A stretch of DNA of 64,000 bases. It comes from Flavobacteriales bacterium UBA952 (lineage in GTDB: Bacteria; Bacteroidota; Bacteroidia; Flavobacteriales_D; Crocinitomicaceae). The stretch spans positions 1 to 64,000 of the forward strand of contig DBCS01000009.1 in the NCBI GenBank assembly GCA_002293185.1, read 5' to 3'. The translations under genes were made by a program, and so were the position numbers. Numbering within the stretch: position 1 is the stretch's first letter; each line of letters begins with the position of its first letter. This document shows, piece by piece, positions 1 through 8,923 of this stretch. The notes beneath the pieces are model-generated. The model made no database searches and was not told where the DNA came from. It saw nothing but the letters and a program-made list of their open reading frames with translations.

Positions 1-693
1 GATATCGGCCTTATCGGCGGAGGTAGTTATCCGCAACCCGGAGAAATTTCTCTGGCCCACAACGGGGTTTTATTTTTAGATGAACTTCCGGAGTATAAAA
101 GGCATGTATTAGAAGTCTTAAGGCAACCCTTAGAAGACCGCTCCGTGAATATCTCAAGAGCCAGATTTTCCATAGATTATCCTGCTAATTTTATGTTAGT
201 TGCTGCCATGAACCCCTGCCCGTGTGGTTTTCTAAACCATCCTGAAAAAGCATGCGGCTGCCATCCCAATGCCGTGCAGCGCTATCTCCAGCGCGTTTCT
301 GGACCATTATTAGACCGCATCGATATGCATATAGAAGTAAGCCCCGTTAAATATACCGAACTCAACGAACGCAGCACAGCAGAGTGCAGTCAGGAAATTA
401 GGCTGCGTATTTTAGCAGCCCGTAAAATTCAGCAAGAAAGGTACGCTGCGCAAAGCGGTACCCATGCCAATGCTCAAATGAGCCGGCGCGAGGTGGAACT
501 ATATTGTAAACTGAGTACTGATGGCCAAAATATACTCCAAATAGCCATGAAAAAATTAGGCTTGTCGGCACGCGCATACGAGCGTATATTAAAAGTTGCT
601 AGAACAATCGCCGATCTTGACGGTGCCACACAAATTGCAACAGCTCATATTAGTGAGGCCATTCAGTATCGGAATTTGGACCGCCGTAACTAA
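1..693 (+). CDS. comM: ComM/YifB family Mg-chelatase-like AAA+ ATPase (C-terminal part, 5' end outside window)
   Basis: The reading frame is open from base 1, so only the last 230 residues are visible. The ATG-less upstream codons encode family sequence, so a GTG at 145 is not the start. A Walker B stretch (VLFLDELPEY, visible residues 23-32) is followed by RQPLEDR, then the AMNPCPCGF segment and a C-terminal Mg-chelatase domain containing LSARAYERILKVARTIADL. This is the standard order of the YifB/ComM family, whose characterised members are hexameric helicases that help branch migration during natural transformation. The role in transformation here is inferred from the family. It ends 80 bases before the next gene, which has its own promoter-like element. 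Truncation is due to the window edge only. Confidence 0.9.
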   Translation, partial: DIGLIGGGSYPQPGEISLAHNGVLFLDELPEYKRHVLEVLRQPLEDRSVNISRARFSIDYPANFMLVAAMNPCPCGFLNHPEKACGCHPNAVQRYLQRVSGPLLDRIDMHIEVSPVKYTELNERSTAECSQEIRLRILAARKIQQERYAAQSGTHANAQMSRREVELYCKLSTDGQNILQIAMKKLGLSARAYERILKVARTIADLDGATQIATAHISEAIQYRNLDRRN

Positions 694-762
694 AGCCTCT
701 TGTAATTTAAAAGATTAATCTTGAACCTATTGAAAGGCGGATTATACGAATTTCTAAATTCA

Positions 763-770
763 TATATTTG
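763..770 (+). promoter_or_regulatory. Bacteroidota -7 promoter element, TATATTTG, 3 bases before a start codon
   Basis: TATATTTG is an exact match to the Bacteroidota sigma-A -7 consensus TAnnTTTG. It lies only three bases (AGC) before the ATG at 774. No TTG-type -33 element sits 19-21 bases upstream. The spacing implies a leaderless or nearly leaderless transcript. This is inference from sequence. Confidence 0.5.
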
Positions 771-773
771 AGC

Positions 774-2132
774 ATGAGATTACTATTCATTATTATAGCT
801 TTCATTGCTACCATTCAAAGCCTTGCGCAAAATCTTAATGTAGGCCACACAACAATTACTTTCAATGACCCTAACAGATCCGGAGGCTTTGGCAATGGAG
901 GTGGTCCTGGCAGACAAATTCAAACAGAAATTTATTATCCTGCGCCGGCTAATGGTGAAAACGTAGCCGTCTCGGACGGCCAGTGGCCAATTATTGTATT
1001 CGGACATGGTTTTGCCATGAACTGGGATGCCTATTCCAATATCTGGTCTGCTTTGGTGCCGTATGGCTACATCATTGCTTTTCCTAGAACAGAAAGCGGA
1101 CTTTTCCCATCGCCAAGTCATGGCGATTTCGGGCAAGACATCGCACTTATTGGTCAAAAATTAACCGATGCAGGGCAAAATAGCACGAGTATTTTCTATT
1201 CCAAGATTTCCGCCTATGCCTGTGCAATGGGCCATTCTATGGGTGGTGGTGCAGCGGTTTTAGCAGCAGCTCAAAGTGCTCTTTTTGATGCCTATCTGGG
1301 CTTGGCTCCTGCAGAAACCAACCCAAGCGCCATAGCGGCGGCAGCCAACCTTCAAATTCCTTCGCTTATATTATCGGGTAGCAACGACGGCGTTACCCCT
1401 CCAAGTCAGCATCATTTACCCATTTTCAATGCCATTGCGCACGAGTGCAAGAGTTTTGCCAACCTCATAGGTGGAGGACACTGCTATTTTGCCAATACAA
1501 ACTTTAATTGCGACTTCGGTGAAAGTACAAGTTCAACGGGTATTAGCCTGACCCGCGCTGAACAACAGAGTTTGATGTACCAGCAAATTATACCATGGTT
1601 ATCTTATTTCTTAGGTCAAAGTTGCGAAGGTTATGCGGCATTTATAGAGTATCCAATCAACGGAATCTCTCTGAATTCTACATGTCCTAGTAACATCCCC
1701 GACGTGACCATCACTCAAAATAACAATACACTAAGTACAACAACCCAAGGCAACTCCTATCAATGGTATCTCAATGGAGAACCCATTCTTGGTGAAACCA
1801 ATGATAGCCTACAAGTGTCAGGAAACCTTTCAGGAGTCTATCAATTATTAGTGTATTTTGATTACGGCTGTCAGTACAGCAACAACATTGTAACTGTTGA
1901 GGAATTCAAAACGACCCTGCAGGTTTATCCTAATCCTGCTGGCGATTTCATTGAAATCAAAGGTCTTCCTGTGGTCAACTGCGGTTATTCCGTTTTGAAC
2001 TTACATGGACAATTCATGCAGGGTGGTACTTTGAATGCCGAATATGATACCATTCTGCTCCACAAACTGCCAGAAGGTGCCTATTTTCTTCAATTAAATG
2101 GGCTGAGTTTAAAGGTGGTGATTCAGCGTTAG
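774..2132 (+). CDS. Secreted alpha/beta hydrolase with T9SS sorting domain
   Basis: The 452-residue protein opens with a signal peptide (MRLLFIIIAFIATIQSLAQ). The ATG at 774 is preferred to a TTG six bases upstream because it gives a clean signal peptide. The hydrolase domain shows an oxyanion segment FGHGF, a nucleophile elbow GHSMGG (Ser about 155), a likely acid in SGSNDG (Asp about 207) and GGGHC (His about 238), as in dienelactone-hydrolase or cutinase-like enzymes such as chlorophyllases and PET-hydrolase relatives. A middle region resembles an Ig-like or PKD-like linker. The last ~70 residues start with VYPNPAGDF and end in VVIQR, the type A T9SS C-terminal sorting domain, so export through the type IX system and attachment outside the cell are expected. 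The substrate is unknown; lipase or polyesterase activity is a guess. Confidence 0.85.
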   Translation: MRLLFIIIAFIATIQSLAQNLNVGHTTITFNDPNRSGGFGNGGGPGRQIQTEIYYPAPANGENVAVSDGQWPIIVFGHGFAMNWDAYSNIWSALVPYGYIIAFPRTESGLFPSPSHGDFGQDIALIGQKLTDAGQNSTSIFYSKISAYACAMGHSMGGGAAVLAAAQSALFDAYLGLAPAETNPSAIAAAANLQIPSLILSGSNDGVTPPSQHHLPIFNAIAHECKSFANLIGGGHCYFANTNFNCDFGESTSSTGISLTRAEQQSLMYQQIIPWLSYFLGQSCEGYAAFIEYPINGISLNSTCPSNIPDVTITQNNNTLSTTTQGNSYQWYLNGEPILGETNDSLQVSGNLSGVYQLLVYFDYGCQYSNNIVTVEEFKTTLQVYPNPAGDFIEIKGLPVVNCGYSVLNLHGQFMQGGTLNAEYDTILLHKLPEGAYFLQLNGLSLKVVIQR

Positions 2133-2186
2133 GAGCTCATAAAAATCAAAACAAATCCTTATCTTCGAGAACTCTTATCTAGATTC

Positions 2187-4523
2187 ATGTACAAACTATT
2201 ACTTCTTCCTTTATTTTTGACGCTAAGCATCACATCCTTTGCTCAAGACTACACCATTCGTGGCTTTCTACACGATGCTTCTAACGGAGAGCCTATTTCC
2301 GATGAACGCGTCAAAGTACTAAAAGCCGACAGCACACCCGTAGCCGTTGCCTACTCTAACATTGCAGGGTTCTTTTCTATTCCAAAATTAGCCTATGGTA
2401 ATTATATTCTAAAAATCGATAAAGCCAAGTACGAACGTACTTTCATCTCGGTGGAAATGACACCCAATAAAAAAATCTATGACGTTGGCTCTTGGAATTT
2501 AAATCCAAATACGCTCAATGTGCAAGATGTTCGGGTGAGCAATGAGGCAAAGGCTAAAAAACAGCAAATTGGCATGTCTGAAATAAAAATGGACAAACAA
2601 GCTGTAGAGCGCATCCCAATGTATGGTGCAGAAAGCGACATTGTAGGTGCCTTAAGTGTTACGCCAGGGGTTATTACCACAGGTGACCAAGGCGGGCAAT
2701 TGTACGTGCGCGGTGGTACACCTATCCAAAATAAAACCTTACTTGATGGCATGACCATCTACAATCCTTTTCACTCCATTGGTTTTTATTCCATTTTTGA
2801 AACCGAACTCGTTAAATCAGTGGATATCTATACAGGCGGTTTTGAATCTAAATACGGAGGAAGAATCTCGTCTATCATGGACATCACCTACCGAGATGGT
2901 AACCGCAGCAAGTTTGCAGGTAAAATCTCCGCATCACCTTTCATGAGTAAGGCTGTTTTGGAGGGTCCTCTTGGCCCAAAAAGCAAGGACGGCTTGTCTT
3001 CGGGCTCCTATATGTTCACTGCCAAGCACTCCCTTTTGGATTACACGAGTAAGGCGCTGTATCCGACAATCAATGACGGCAATGGCCTTCCTTTTAATTT
3101 TACAGATCTGTACGGAAAAGTCACTTTCAACGGAGAAGGCGGTTCTAAAGTAAGTGTTTTTGGTTTTTCTAATCAAGATTCTGTCCATTACAACGTCGCG
3201 GACCTCGACTGGAATGCTGCAGGCGGTGGGCTCAATTTTACGCTCGTGCCCAGTAGCTCTCCAATTTTTATCCGTGGCCATGTCAATGGCAGCAACTACG
3301 AAACCACCTTTGCAGAAATTGGTCAAGAACCGCGCTATTCAAAAATAGGTGGCTTTGACATGGGTTTTGACTTTACCTTTTTTCAAAAAAATGAAAGCGA
3401 GCTCAACTATGGGTTCAATCTAAGTGGTTTCAATACACAATTTATCACTTTTAATGAACTACAAAGAAAAATTGAAGCCAGCAATTTTACTACAGAAATT
3501 GGTACGTATATCAATTACCGCTTAGTGCTGCCTCGTTGGGTGTATCAAGGTGGTTTACGGATGCAATTGTACGCATCCCTCAATACCGTATCAATAGAGC
3601 CCCGCTTTGGTGCCAAATACAATGCTACTGACAATCTTAGGTTCAAATTCTCGGGTGGGCGTTTTTCTCAAAACTTTACTTCTGCATCTTCTGATAAAGA
3701 TGTTGTGAATTTATTCAACGGTCTTTTATCTGCGCCAACCAATGTTCAGGACCAGTTTATCAATGAATTCCAACAAGTATCTGCAATAAAAAATGGTTTA
3801 CAATATGCCTGGCATGCTATTGCAGGGTTTGAATACGACCTCAATAGATATTGGAATATCAACATAGAAGCTTATTACAAATACTTTGACCAACTGAGCA
3901 ATATCAATCAAAATAAACTATACACGGACATCGCTCAATTTGAGCTCATCGACGACGTTTTCAAAAAAGATTTTATTATCGAATCCGGACAATCTTATGG
4001 AGTTGACGTACTTGTCAAGTATGCCAAAGACCGCATTTTTTTGTGGGCAGTTTATTCTCTAGGTTACAATACCCGTTGGGACGGATTCGATACCTACTTT
4101 CCCGTATTTGACCGTCGCCACAACGTCAACCTTGTCGGATCCTATGCCTTCGGAAAAGAAAAGAAAACCGAGCTAAATGTCCGCTGGAATTTAGGCTCTG
4201 GCTTGCCATTTACGCCCACAGCCGGATACTATCAGCTTGAAAACTTTGGCGAAGGGCTCACCACAGATTACGTTACCAACAATCCAAATAATGTAGCTAC
4301 GATGCTTGGCACCTTCAATTCTCAACGCTTACCCTATTACCATCGCTTAGATATCACCGTAAAGCATAGCATCATTACCAAGAACAAAAATAATTTAGAA
4401 ATTGTCTTCGGAATCACCAATGTCTACAACCGCAACAACATTTTTTATGTGAACCGCGTGACCAATGAAATCATATATCAATTCCCAGTTTTACCAAGTT
4501 TAGGCATCAGCTACAAATTCTAA
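2187..4523 (+). CDS. TonB-dependent outer-membrane receptor with carboxypeptidase-like N-terminal domain
   Basis: The product has 778 residues and starts with a signal peptide ending at SITSFAQ. Residues about 22-105 form a CarboxypepD_reg-like beta-sandwich (TIRGFLHDASNGEPI), followed by a plug domain (about 120-235, with GGQLYVRGG and LLDGMTIYNPFH) and a 22-strand-type barrel ending in the aromatic C-terminus SYKF. This is the standard architecture of Bacteroidota TonB receptors. No SusD partner follows it, so it is not a classical polysaccharide locus, and the ligand cannot be named. The gene is three bases upstream of the DUF1015 gene and probably co-transcribed with it. A possible degenerate -7 element (TATCTTCG) lies about 20 bases upstream. 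Confidence 0.9.
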   Translation: MYKLLLLPLFLTLSITSFAQDYTIRGFLHDASNGEPISDERVKVLKADSTPVAVAYSNIAGFFSIPKLAYGNYILKIDKAKYERTFISVEMTPNKKIYDVGSWNLNPNTLNVQDVRVSNEAKAKKQQIGMSEIKMDKQAVERIPMYGAESDIVGALSVTPGVITTGDQGGQLYVRGGTPIQNKTLLDGMTIYNPFHSIGFYSIFETELVKSVDIYTGGFESKYGGRISSIMDITYRDGNRSKFAGKISASPFMSKAVLEGPLGPKSKDGLSSGSYMFTAKHSLLDYTSKALYPTINDGNGLPFNFTDLYGKVTFNGEGGSKVSVFGFSNQDSVHYNVADLDWNAAGGGLNFTLVPSSSPIFIRGHVNGSNYETTFAEIGQEPRYSKIGGFDMGFDFTFFQKNESELNYGFNLSGFNTQFITFNELQRKIEASNFTTEIGTYINYRLVLPRWVYQGGLRMQLYASLNTVSIEPRFGAKYNATDNLRFKFSGGRFSQNFTSASSDKDVVNLFNGLLSAPTNVQDQFINEFQQVSAIKNGLQYAWHAIAGFEYDLNRYWNINIEAYYKYFDQLSNINQNKLYTDIAQFELIDDVFKKDFIIESGQSYGVDVLVKYAKDRIFLWAVYSLGYNTRWDGFDTYFPVFDRRHNVNLVGSYAFGKEKKTELNVRWNLGSGLPFTPTAGYYQLENFGEGLTTDYVTNNPNNVATMLGTFNSQRLPYYHRLDITVKHSIITKNKNNLEIVFGITNVYNRNNIFYVNRVTNEIIYQFPVLPSLGISYKF

Positions 4524-4526
4524 GTA

Positions 4527-5762
4527 ATGGCACATATTAGGGCTTTTGAAGCAATACGGCCGGTTCGCAGCAAAGTACATTTGGTTGCCACACGCCCCTA
4601 TTATTCCTATAAGAAAAACGTACTCAAAGCTAAACTTGAAGACAATCCTTATACATTTTTGCATATCATCAACCCTGAATTTGGAGCTCAAATCAAAACC
4701 AAACCTAATTCAAGAGCACGTTTTTTTCAGGTCAAACAAAAATTTGAACAATTCAAAGCAGCGGGTATTCTCATCACTGATGAACACGCCCACCTATATA
4801 TTTACCGACAGTCAAAAGACGGCTTTGTAGTCTCCGGTTTTTTTGCAGGGGTGAGTGTTGATGATTACCTCACCGGGAAAATTAAAAAACACGAGCAAAC
4901 CCTTACTGCCAGAGAAGATGTTTTTACCAGCTATCTCGATGTTGTCGGTTTCAATGCAGAACCTGTTTTGCTTACCTATGAAGGTCAGAAGCCCATTCAA
5001 GCTATACTCGATACCTATCTTTTAACGAGGTCAGAATATGAATTCACTACAACTGACCGCATTACGCATGAAGTATGGGTGCTGAACCCAACAGACGCTG
5101 CATACATCTGTTCTGCTTTTGAAAAAGTACCTGCATTGTATATTGCAGACGGGCATCACCGCTGTGCATCCTCGGCTCGTTACACACAACAATTGCGAGA
5201 AAAAGGAGCAAGCTACCCAACAGCTGCTAATTTCTTTCTTGGCTATTTAGTAGATGAAAACGACGTGCAAATTGCTGCTTTTCACCGCTTACTAAGATCG
5301 ACCAACGGGCTAGACCTCAAAGGCCTCATTGCAATTTTATCCAACGAAGGCACCGTCGAAACCATGGCGTCTGCTTTGCTACCAGAAAAAAAACACGACA
5401 TCCATATTTACATGGATAGCACTTGGCTTAAATTTAGGCCTAATTTGCATTTTATAAATGACCAAGATCCTGTTGAACAACTCGATGCTTTTATCTTGTC
5501 CGATCTCATTCTCAAACCAATTTTTGGCATAACCGACCTCAAAACAACCGAGCAGCTCGAGTTCTTGCCAGGTATTGAACCCATCGAAAAAATTATCGAA
5601 TACATCGATACAAAAAAATTTGAAGTTGCTTTCTTATTGCATCCGGCGCGTATCTCCGACATCAAAAAAGTAGCCGATGCCGGTATGAATATGCCGCCAA
5701 AATCAACTTGGGTAGAACCCAAACTCCGAAGTGGGCTCACCATCTATTCGCTAACTACATGA
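4527..5762 (+). CDS. DUF1015 family protein
   Basis: The 411-residue protein matches DUF1015 by its N-terminus (RAFEAIRP, ATRPYYSY), the KKHEQTLTARE segment (about 120-130) and the ADGHHR motif at residues 207-212. DUF1015 proteins are widespread but have no settled biochemical function; in many Bacteroidota they lie near serine-biosynthesis (serA/serC) genes, which are not present in this window. Here the stop codon overlaps the start of the yggS gene (ATGA, 5759-5762), pointing to translational coupling with a PLP-homeostasis protein. It has no signal peptide and is probably cytoplasmic. Confidence 0.85.
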   Translation: MAHIRAFEAIRPVRSKVHLVATRPYYSYKKNVLKAKLEDNPYTFLHIINPEFGAQIKTKPNSRARFFQVKQKFEQFKAAGILITDEHAHLYIYRQSKDGFVVSGFFAGVSVDDYLTGKIKKHEQTLTAREDVFTSYLDVVGFNAEPVLLTYEGQKPIQAILDTYLLTRSEYEFTTTDRITHEVWVLNPTDAAYICSAFEKVPALYIADGHHRCASSARYTQQLREKGASYPTAANFFLGYLVDENDVQIAAFHRLLRSTNGLDLKGLIAILSNEGTVETMASALLPEKKHDIHIYMDSTWLKFRPNLHFINDQDPVEQLDAFILSDLILKPIFGITDLKTTEQLEFLPGIEPIEKIIEYIDTKKFEVAFLLHPARISDIKKVADAGMNMPPKSTWVEPKLRSGLTIYSLTT

Positions 5763-6418
5763 TCCAAACACAACTCAAGCAAGTACAAGCGCAGCTCCCT
5801 GAGCAAGTCGTGCTCATCGCCGTTTCAAAAACCAAACCAATCGCCGACCTTCAAGCCGCTTACGATGCAGGGCAAAGGCATTTCGGTGAGAATAAAGTTC
5901 AAGAAATGGTAGAAAAAGCACAGCTACTCCCCAATGACATCCATTGGCATTTAATTGGGCACCTCCAAACCAATAAGGTGAAATATATGGCTGGTTTTGT
6001 GCACCTCATTCATGGTGTAGACTCATTAAAACTCCTCATCGAAATTAATAAACAAGCTAAAAAAGTAAATAGAATCCAAGATATTTTACTGCAGTTTTAT
6101 ATCGCTCAGGAAGACACCAAATTTGGTCTTGATATCTCTGAAGCCCAAGAAATACTCAATTCAATCGAGTTTCAACAACTCAAGCACATCAGGGTTTGTG
6201 GAGTCATGGGAATGGCCAGTAATACCTCTAATGAAAAGCAAGTTGCAAGTGAATTTCGAAACCTAAAGCAAATTTTCGATGAACTCAAAACTAAATATTT
6301 CCCTAAGCAAGATACTTTCAAGGAAATATCCATGGGCATGAGTGGAGATTACCAATTGGCTATCGCAAATGGCAGCACGATGGTAAGGGTTGGGAGTAAA
6401 ATCTTTGGGGGGCGTTAA
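5759..6418 (+). CDS. yggS: YggS/PLPBP family pyridoxal-phosphate homeostasis protein
   Basis: The protein has 219 residues, the family's normal size. The start is the ATG at 5759, inside an ATGA overlap with the preceding stop; a TTG 51 bases upstream would read through the upstream gene. Family marks are LIAVSKTKP (PLP-lysine about residue 24), HFGENKVQE, WHLIGHLQTNKVK and the C-terminal MGMSGDYQLAI and VRVGSKIFG. YggS proteins bind PLP without catalysing a reaction and buffer free PLP and amino- and keto-acid pools. Its stop codon interlocks with that of the convergent M16 peptidase gene in a shared TTAA. PdxH, which makes PLP, is on the opposite strand nearby. Confidence 0.93.
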   Translation: MIQTQLKQVQAQLPEQVVLIAVSKTKPIADLQAAYDAGQRHFGENKVQEMVEKAQLLPNDIHWHLIGHLQTNKVKYMAGFVHLIHGVDSLKLLIEINKQAKKVNRIQDILLQFYIAQEDTKFGLDISEAQEILNSIEFQQLKHIRVCGVMGMASNTSNEKQVASEFRNLKQIFDELKTKYFPKQDTFKEISMGMSGDYQLAIANGSTMVRVGSKIFGGR

Positions 6419-7647
6419 ACGTCAAAGATTAAAGAAGAAAAAACCTCTTTTCGAAGGTGTTTTTGCGCAAGTACCTGGATTTCCTGTGAAGTGATTTTAT
6501 CGATAGCCTGATGCATCTCAGCTATGGTATCAATTTGTCCGAACGCCAACATGCTTTTACCCAGACCTTGCATTAGGCCTGAATTGACGTCCATTCCCAG
6601 CGCTAAATGCCCCTTGTATTGACGTTTTGCTTGCAACAATTGACTCGCGCTCAGGGTTTTTTCTCTCAACTTGTCAAGTTCTTTGTCTATTAAGGTTAGG
6701 GTTTTATTGACATTCTTGGGCTCTGATCCGAAGTAAATTTGCCAATAACCAGTATCGGCAAAAGTGTGGTAATTTGCTTCAATAGAATAGGCATAACCAT
6801 AGCGTTCCCTAACAGATAAATTAAGTCGGGAATTGAGTGCAGGCCCACCCAAAATATTGATGAGCAACGACATGGCAACGCGCTCGTCATCGTGGTAACT
6901 TGGTGCCAAACCACCCAAAACAGCATGAGCTTGGTAGTTGGCCTCCTTCAGCACTTCTTTGAATGGCGTTGTAAATGTAAACGGCTGTGGAACTGAACGC
7001 TCGGCTGTCAGTGGCATCTGCGAAAGCGCTGCCTCCAGTGCTACCTTAAGCCTTGCAAGTGGAACATTACCTACAAATGAAACAACGAGATTATCAGCAG
7101 TAAAATATTGTTGAATATACTGCTGAAGATCTTGTTGTGTAAATGATGAAACACTCTCCATGGTGCCGAGGATATTTTGACCTAGCGGATGATTTTCAAA
7201 GAGTTTAGCGTCAAAATCATCAAATATTTTATCGGATGGGGAATCCAGATACGAGTTGATTTCATCGAGAATAACCTCTTTCTCTTTTTCGATTTCCTTT
7301 TCTGGAAAAGTGGAATTGATGGAAATATCTGAAAGTAAATCTATAGCTCTTTGGGTATGTTCTTTAGAAAAAGAGGCATATAAGCACATTTCCTCTTTAG
7401 CGGTATAGGCGTTAAGTTCTCCACCAACCGCGTCAATCCTGGATAATATGTGAAGTGCGTTTCGCTTTTGCGTTCCTTTGAACAAACAATGTTCTAAAAA
7501 ATGCGCCAAACCAATTTGATTTGGCCCCTCGTGGCGTGAACCTGCAGCAAAGAAAAAGCCGAGGTGTGCTACTTGGCTCGGGACCTTTAAATAAACAAGA
7601 CGTGTGCCATTGGCTAACACTTCACAAATGGGTTGGTAGGCCTTCAT
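6415..7647 (-). CDS. M16 family zinc metallopeptidase (insulinase/pitrilysin-like)
   Basis: This 410-residue protein carries the inverted zinc motif HFLEH (H49-H53), with the third ligand expected in the downstream VILDEI segment, and an M16 C-terminal domain (VRERYGYAYSIEANYHTF). The length fits single-unit bacterial M16B peptidases of the PqqL/YmxG/processing-peptidase type. No signal peptide is visible, so it probably acts in the cytoplasm. Its ATG shares one base with the stop codon of pdxH, so the two are translationally coupled. Its stop codon overlaps that of yggS on the other strand (6415-6418). Its substrate is unknown. Confidence 0.9.
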   Translation of the reverse strand: MKAYQPICEVLANGTRLVYLKVPSQVAHLGFFFAAGSRHEGPNQIGLAHFLEHCLFKGTQKRNALHILSRIDAVGGELNAYTAKEEMCLYASFSKEHTQRAIDLLSDISINSTFPEKEIEKEKEVILDEINSYLDSPSDKIFDDFDAKLFENHPLGQNILGTMESVSSFTQQDLQQYIQQYFTADNLVVSFVGNVPLARLKVALEAALSQMPLTAERSVPQPFTFTTPFKEVLKEANYQAHAVLGGLAPSYHDDERVAMSLLINILGGPALNSRLNLSVRERYGYAYSIEANYHTFADTGYWQIYFGSEPKNVNKTLTLIDKELDKLREKTLSASQLLQAKRQYKGHLALGMDVNSGLMQGLGKSMLAFGQIDTIAEMHQAIDKITSQEIQVLAQKHLRKEVFSSLIFDV

Positions 7648-8291
7648 TAAGGATTAAGGAGATTAGAATGCCATTCATTTAGGTTGCGCGTATAGACACG
7701 TCGTTCGTGCAATCGCGATGGTTGGCCTTGCCAGAATTCGAGTAAATTTGCATCCAGTGCGTAACCTCCCCAATGTGGAGGACGAGGAACAATATCCGGA
7801 AATTGTGCATCATAGGATGCAAAGCGTGCGATTAATTCTTGGCGACTACTTAAAACCTCTGATTGTTGAGAAGCCCAAGCTCCGAGCTGACTTTCGCGCG
7901 GACGAGTTGCAAAATAAGCATCTGAAATGGCCGCATCGATAGGAGCAACACGACCTTCAATTCTTACTTGACGCATCATTTTTGGCCAAAAAAACAGCAG
8001 CGAAGCATTGGTATTTGCATGAAGATCTGTTCCTTTTTTCGATAGGTAATTGGTATAAAAAATAAACTGGTTGTCGAGTAGTTCTTTAAGGTAAAGCACC
8101 CGAGCACTTACTTGCAGCTCTGTGTTGCAAGTACTTAACGTACAGGCATTGGCCTCGATTTCTTGGGCGTTGACTGCTGCGTCGAACCATTCTGAAAATG
8201 CGGCAAAAGGATCGGTAGGTAGTAGATTGATAGCCGACGGCAGGTCGAAGTCTGCGTGATTTTCTCTATATGACTGAAGCCACTCGCTCAT
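7647..8291 (-). CDS. pdxH: Pyridoxamine 5'-phosphate oxidase
   Basis: The 214-residue product matches PdxH along its length: CTLSTCN then SARVLYLKEL, FYTNYLSKKG, LLFFWPKMMRQVRIEG, the RPRESQLGAWAS segment, VPRPPHWGGY and the C-terminal RLHERRVY. PdxH oxidises pyridoxine or pyridoxamine 5'-phosphate to PLP using FMN and oxygen, so it is an aerobic PLP salvage and synthesis enzyme. The gene lies between a DUF4494 gene (two-base gap) and the M16 peptidase gene (one-base overlap) in one operon. Confidence 0.95.
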   Translation of the reverse strand: MSEWLQSYRENHADFDLPSAINLLPTDPFAAFSEWFDAAVNAQEIEANACTLSTCNTELQVSARVLYLKELLDNQFIFYTNYLSKKGTDLHANTNASLLFFWPKMMRQVRIEGRVAPIDAAISDAYFATRPRESQLGAWASQQSEVLSSRQELIARFASYDAQFPDIVPRPPHWGGYALDANLLEFWQGQPSRLHERRVYTRNLNEWHSNLLNP

Positions 8292-8293
8292 TT

Positions 8294-8875
8294 TTAGACT
8301 GATTCGGTTTCATCTGAAATTTCGGAGTCGTCGAGAAAAACGTCTTCGTCGGTATCGGTACCGGATGCAGAAAAGACTTGGCGGAGTGGTGTATGTGTTG
8401 TTTCTTCTTCAAATTTTGGGGCCTTTTGCACAGGAGACTGCACGTCTTCTTCACGATAAGGGAAGATTTCGACTATTGGGGAAGCAGTAATTGACACCAC
8501 ATTGAAGTCAATCATGAGTGTGGCAAGGCTTTCTTCAATGCGCTCATAGGCCTCTTTGACCTGAGCTGCACTAACCAAAAAGTTTTGAGAGATGGTCTTG
8601 GCTTTTTCACCGTCTTCGTCTATGCGGTCATAGGTAACCTTGCACTTGAACCATTGTTCTGCATCGTCGTATTGGAAGATGTCGTGGAGATCGGTACGGG
8701 CAATGCCTGTCACTTGAAATTCTCCGCGAATGCTAGATCCTAATTCTTCGTAGATGCGCGCCTCGGCGTCAGTGAAGGTCATGGCGGCAAGTAAATAAGG
8801 CTCTGAAACCCTTTTAAACGTGCCGTTTTCGAGTTGTTTGGTGTATTTAACTTTAACGGTAAACCAGCTGTTCAT
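8294..8875 (-). CDS. DUF4494 domain-containing protein
   Basis: The 193-residue protein begins MNSWFTVKVKYTKQ, the typical DUF4494 start; a TTG nine bases upstream is less likely. The DUF4494 core (YLLAAMTFTDAEARIYEEL, VTGIARTDLHDIFQYD, WFKCKVTYDRIDEDGEKAK) covers about residues 1-150. The acidic, Ser/Asp-rich tail looks disordered. The family is nearly confined to Bacteroidota and has no known function. It heads the operon with pdxH and the M16 peptidase gene. Confidence 0.85.
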   Translation of the reverse strand: MNSWFTVKVKYTKQLENGTFKRVSEPYLLAAMTFTDAEARIYEELGSSIRGEFQVTGIARTDLHDIFQYDDAEQWFKCKVTYDRIDEDGEKAKTISQNFLVSAAQVKEAYERIEESLATLMIDFNVVSITASPIVEIFPYREEDVQSPVQKAPKFEEETTHTPLRQVFSASGTDTDEDVFLDDSEISDETESV

Positions 8876-8894
8876 GCAAATCAAATTTGGATTA

Positions 8895-8902
8895 CAAAGA
8901 TA
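8895..8902 (-). promoter_or_regulatory. Bacteroidota -7 promoter element, TATCTTTG, upstream of the DUF4494-pdxH-M16 operon
   Basis: On the minus strand TATCTTTG matches TAnnTTTG exactly and lies about 20 bases before the ATG at 8875, leaving a short leader. No clear TTG -33 element is seen at the right spacing. Confidence 0.45.
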
Positions 8903-8923
8903 ATACCCTTGATGGAATTAACG

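Noticed and set aside
711..722. Palindrome AAGATTAATCTT between comM and the hydrolase gene
   Set aside because: A short AT-rich palindrome with no second copy or spacing relation to the -7 element; likely chance.
783..1157. 124-codon open frame on the minus strand inside the T9SS hydrolase gene
   Set aside because: Its protein has no domain pattern, signal peptide or membrane segment, and the plus-strand gene has clear motifs across the region.
2133..2186. Possible cobalamin riboswitch before the TonB receptor
   Set aside because: Only 54 bases are available and no B12-box-like sequence is visible.
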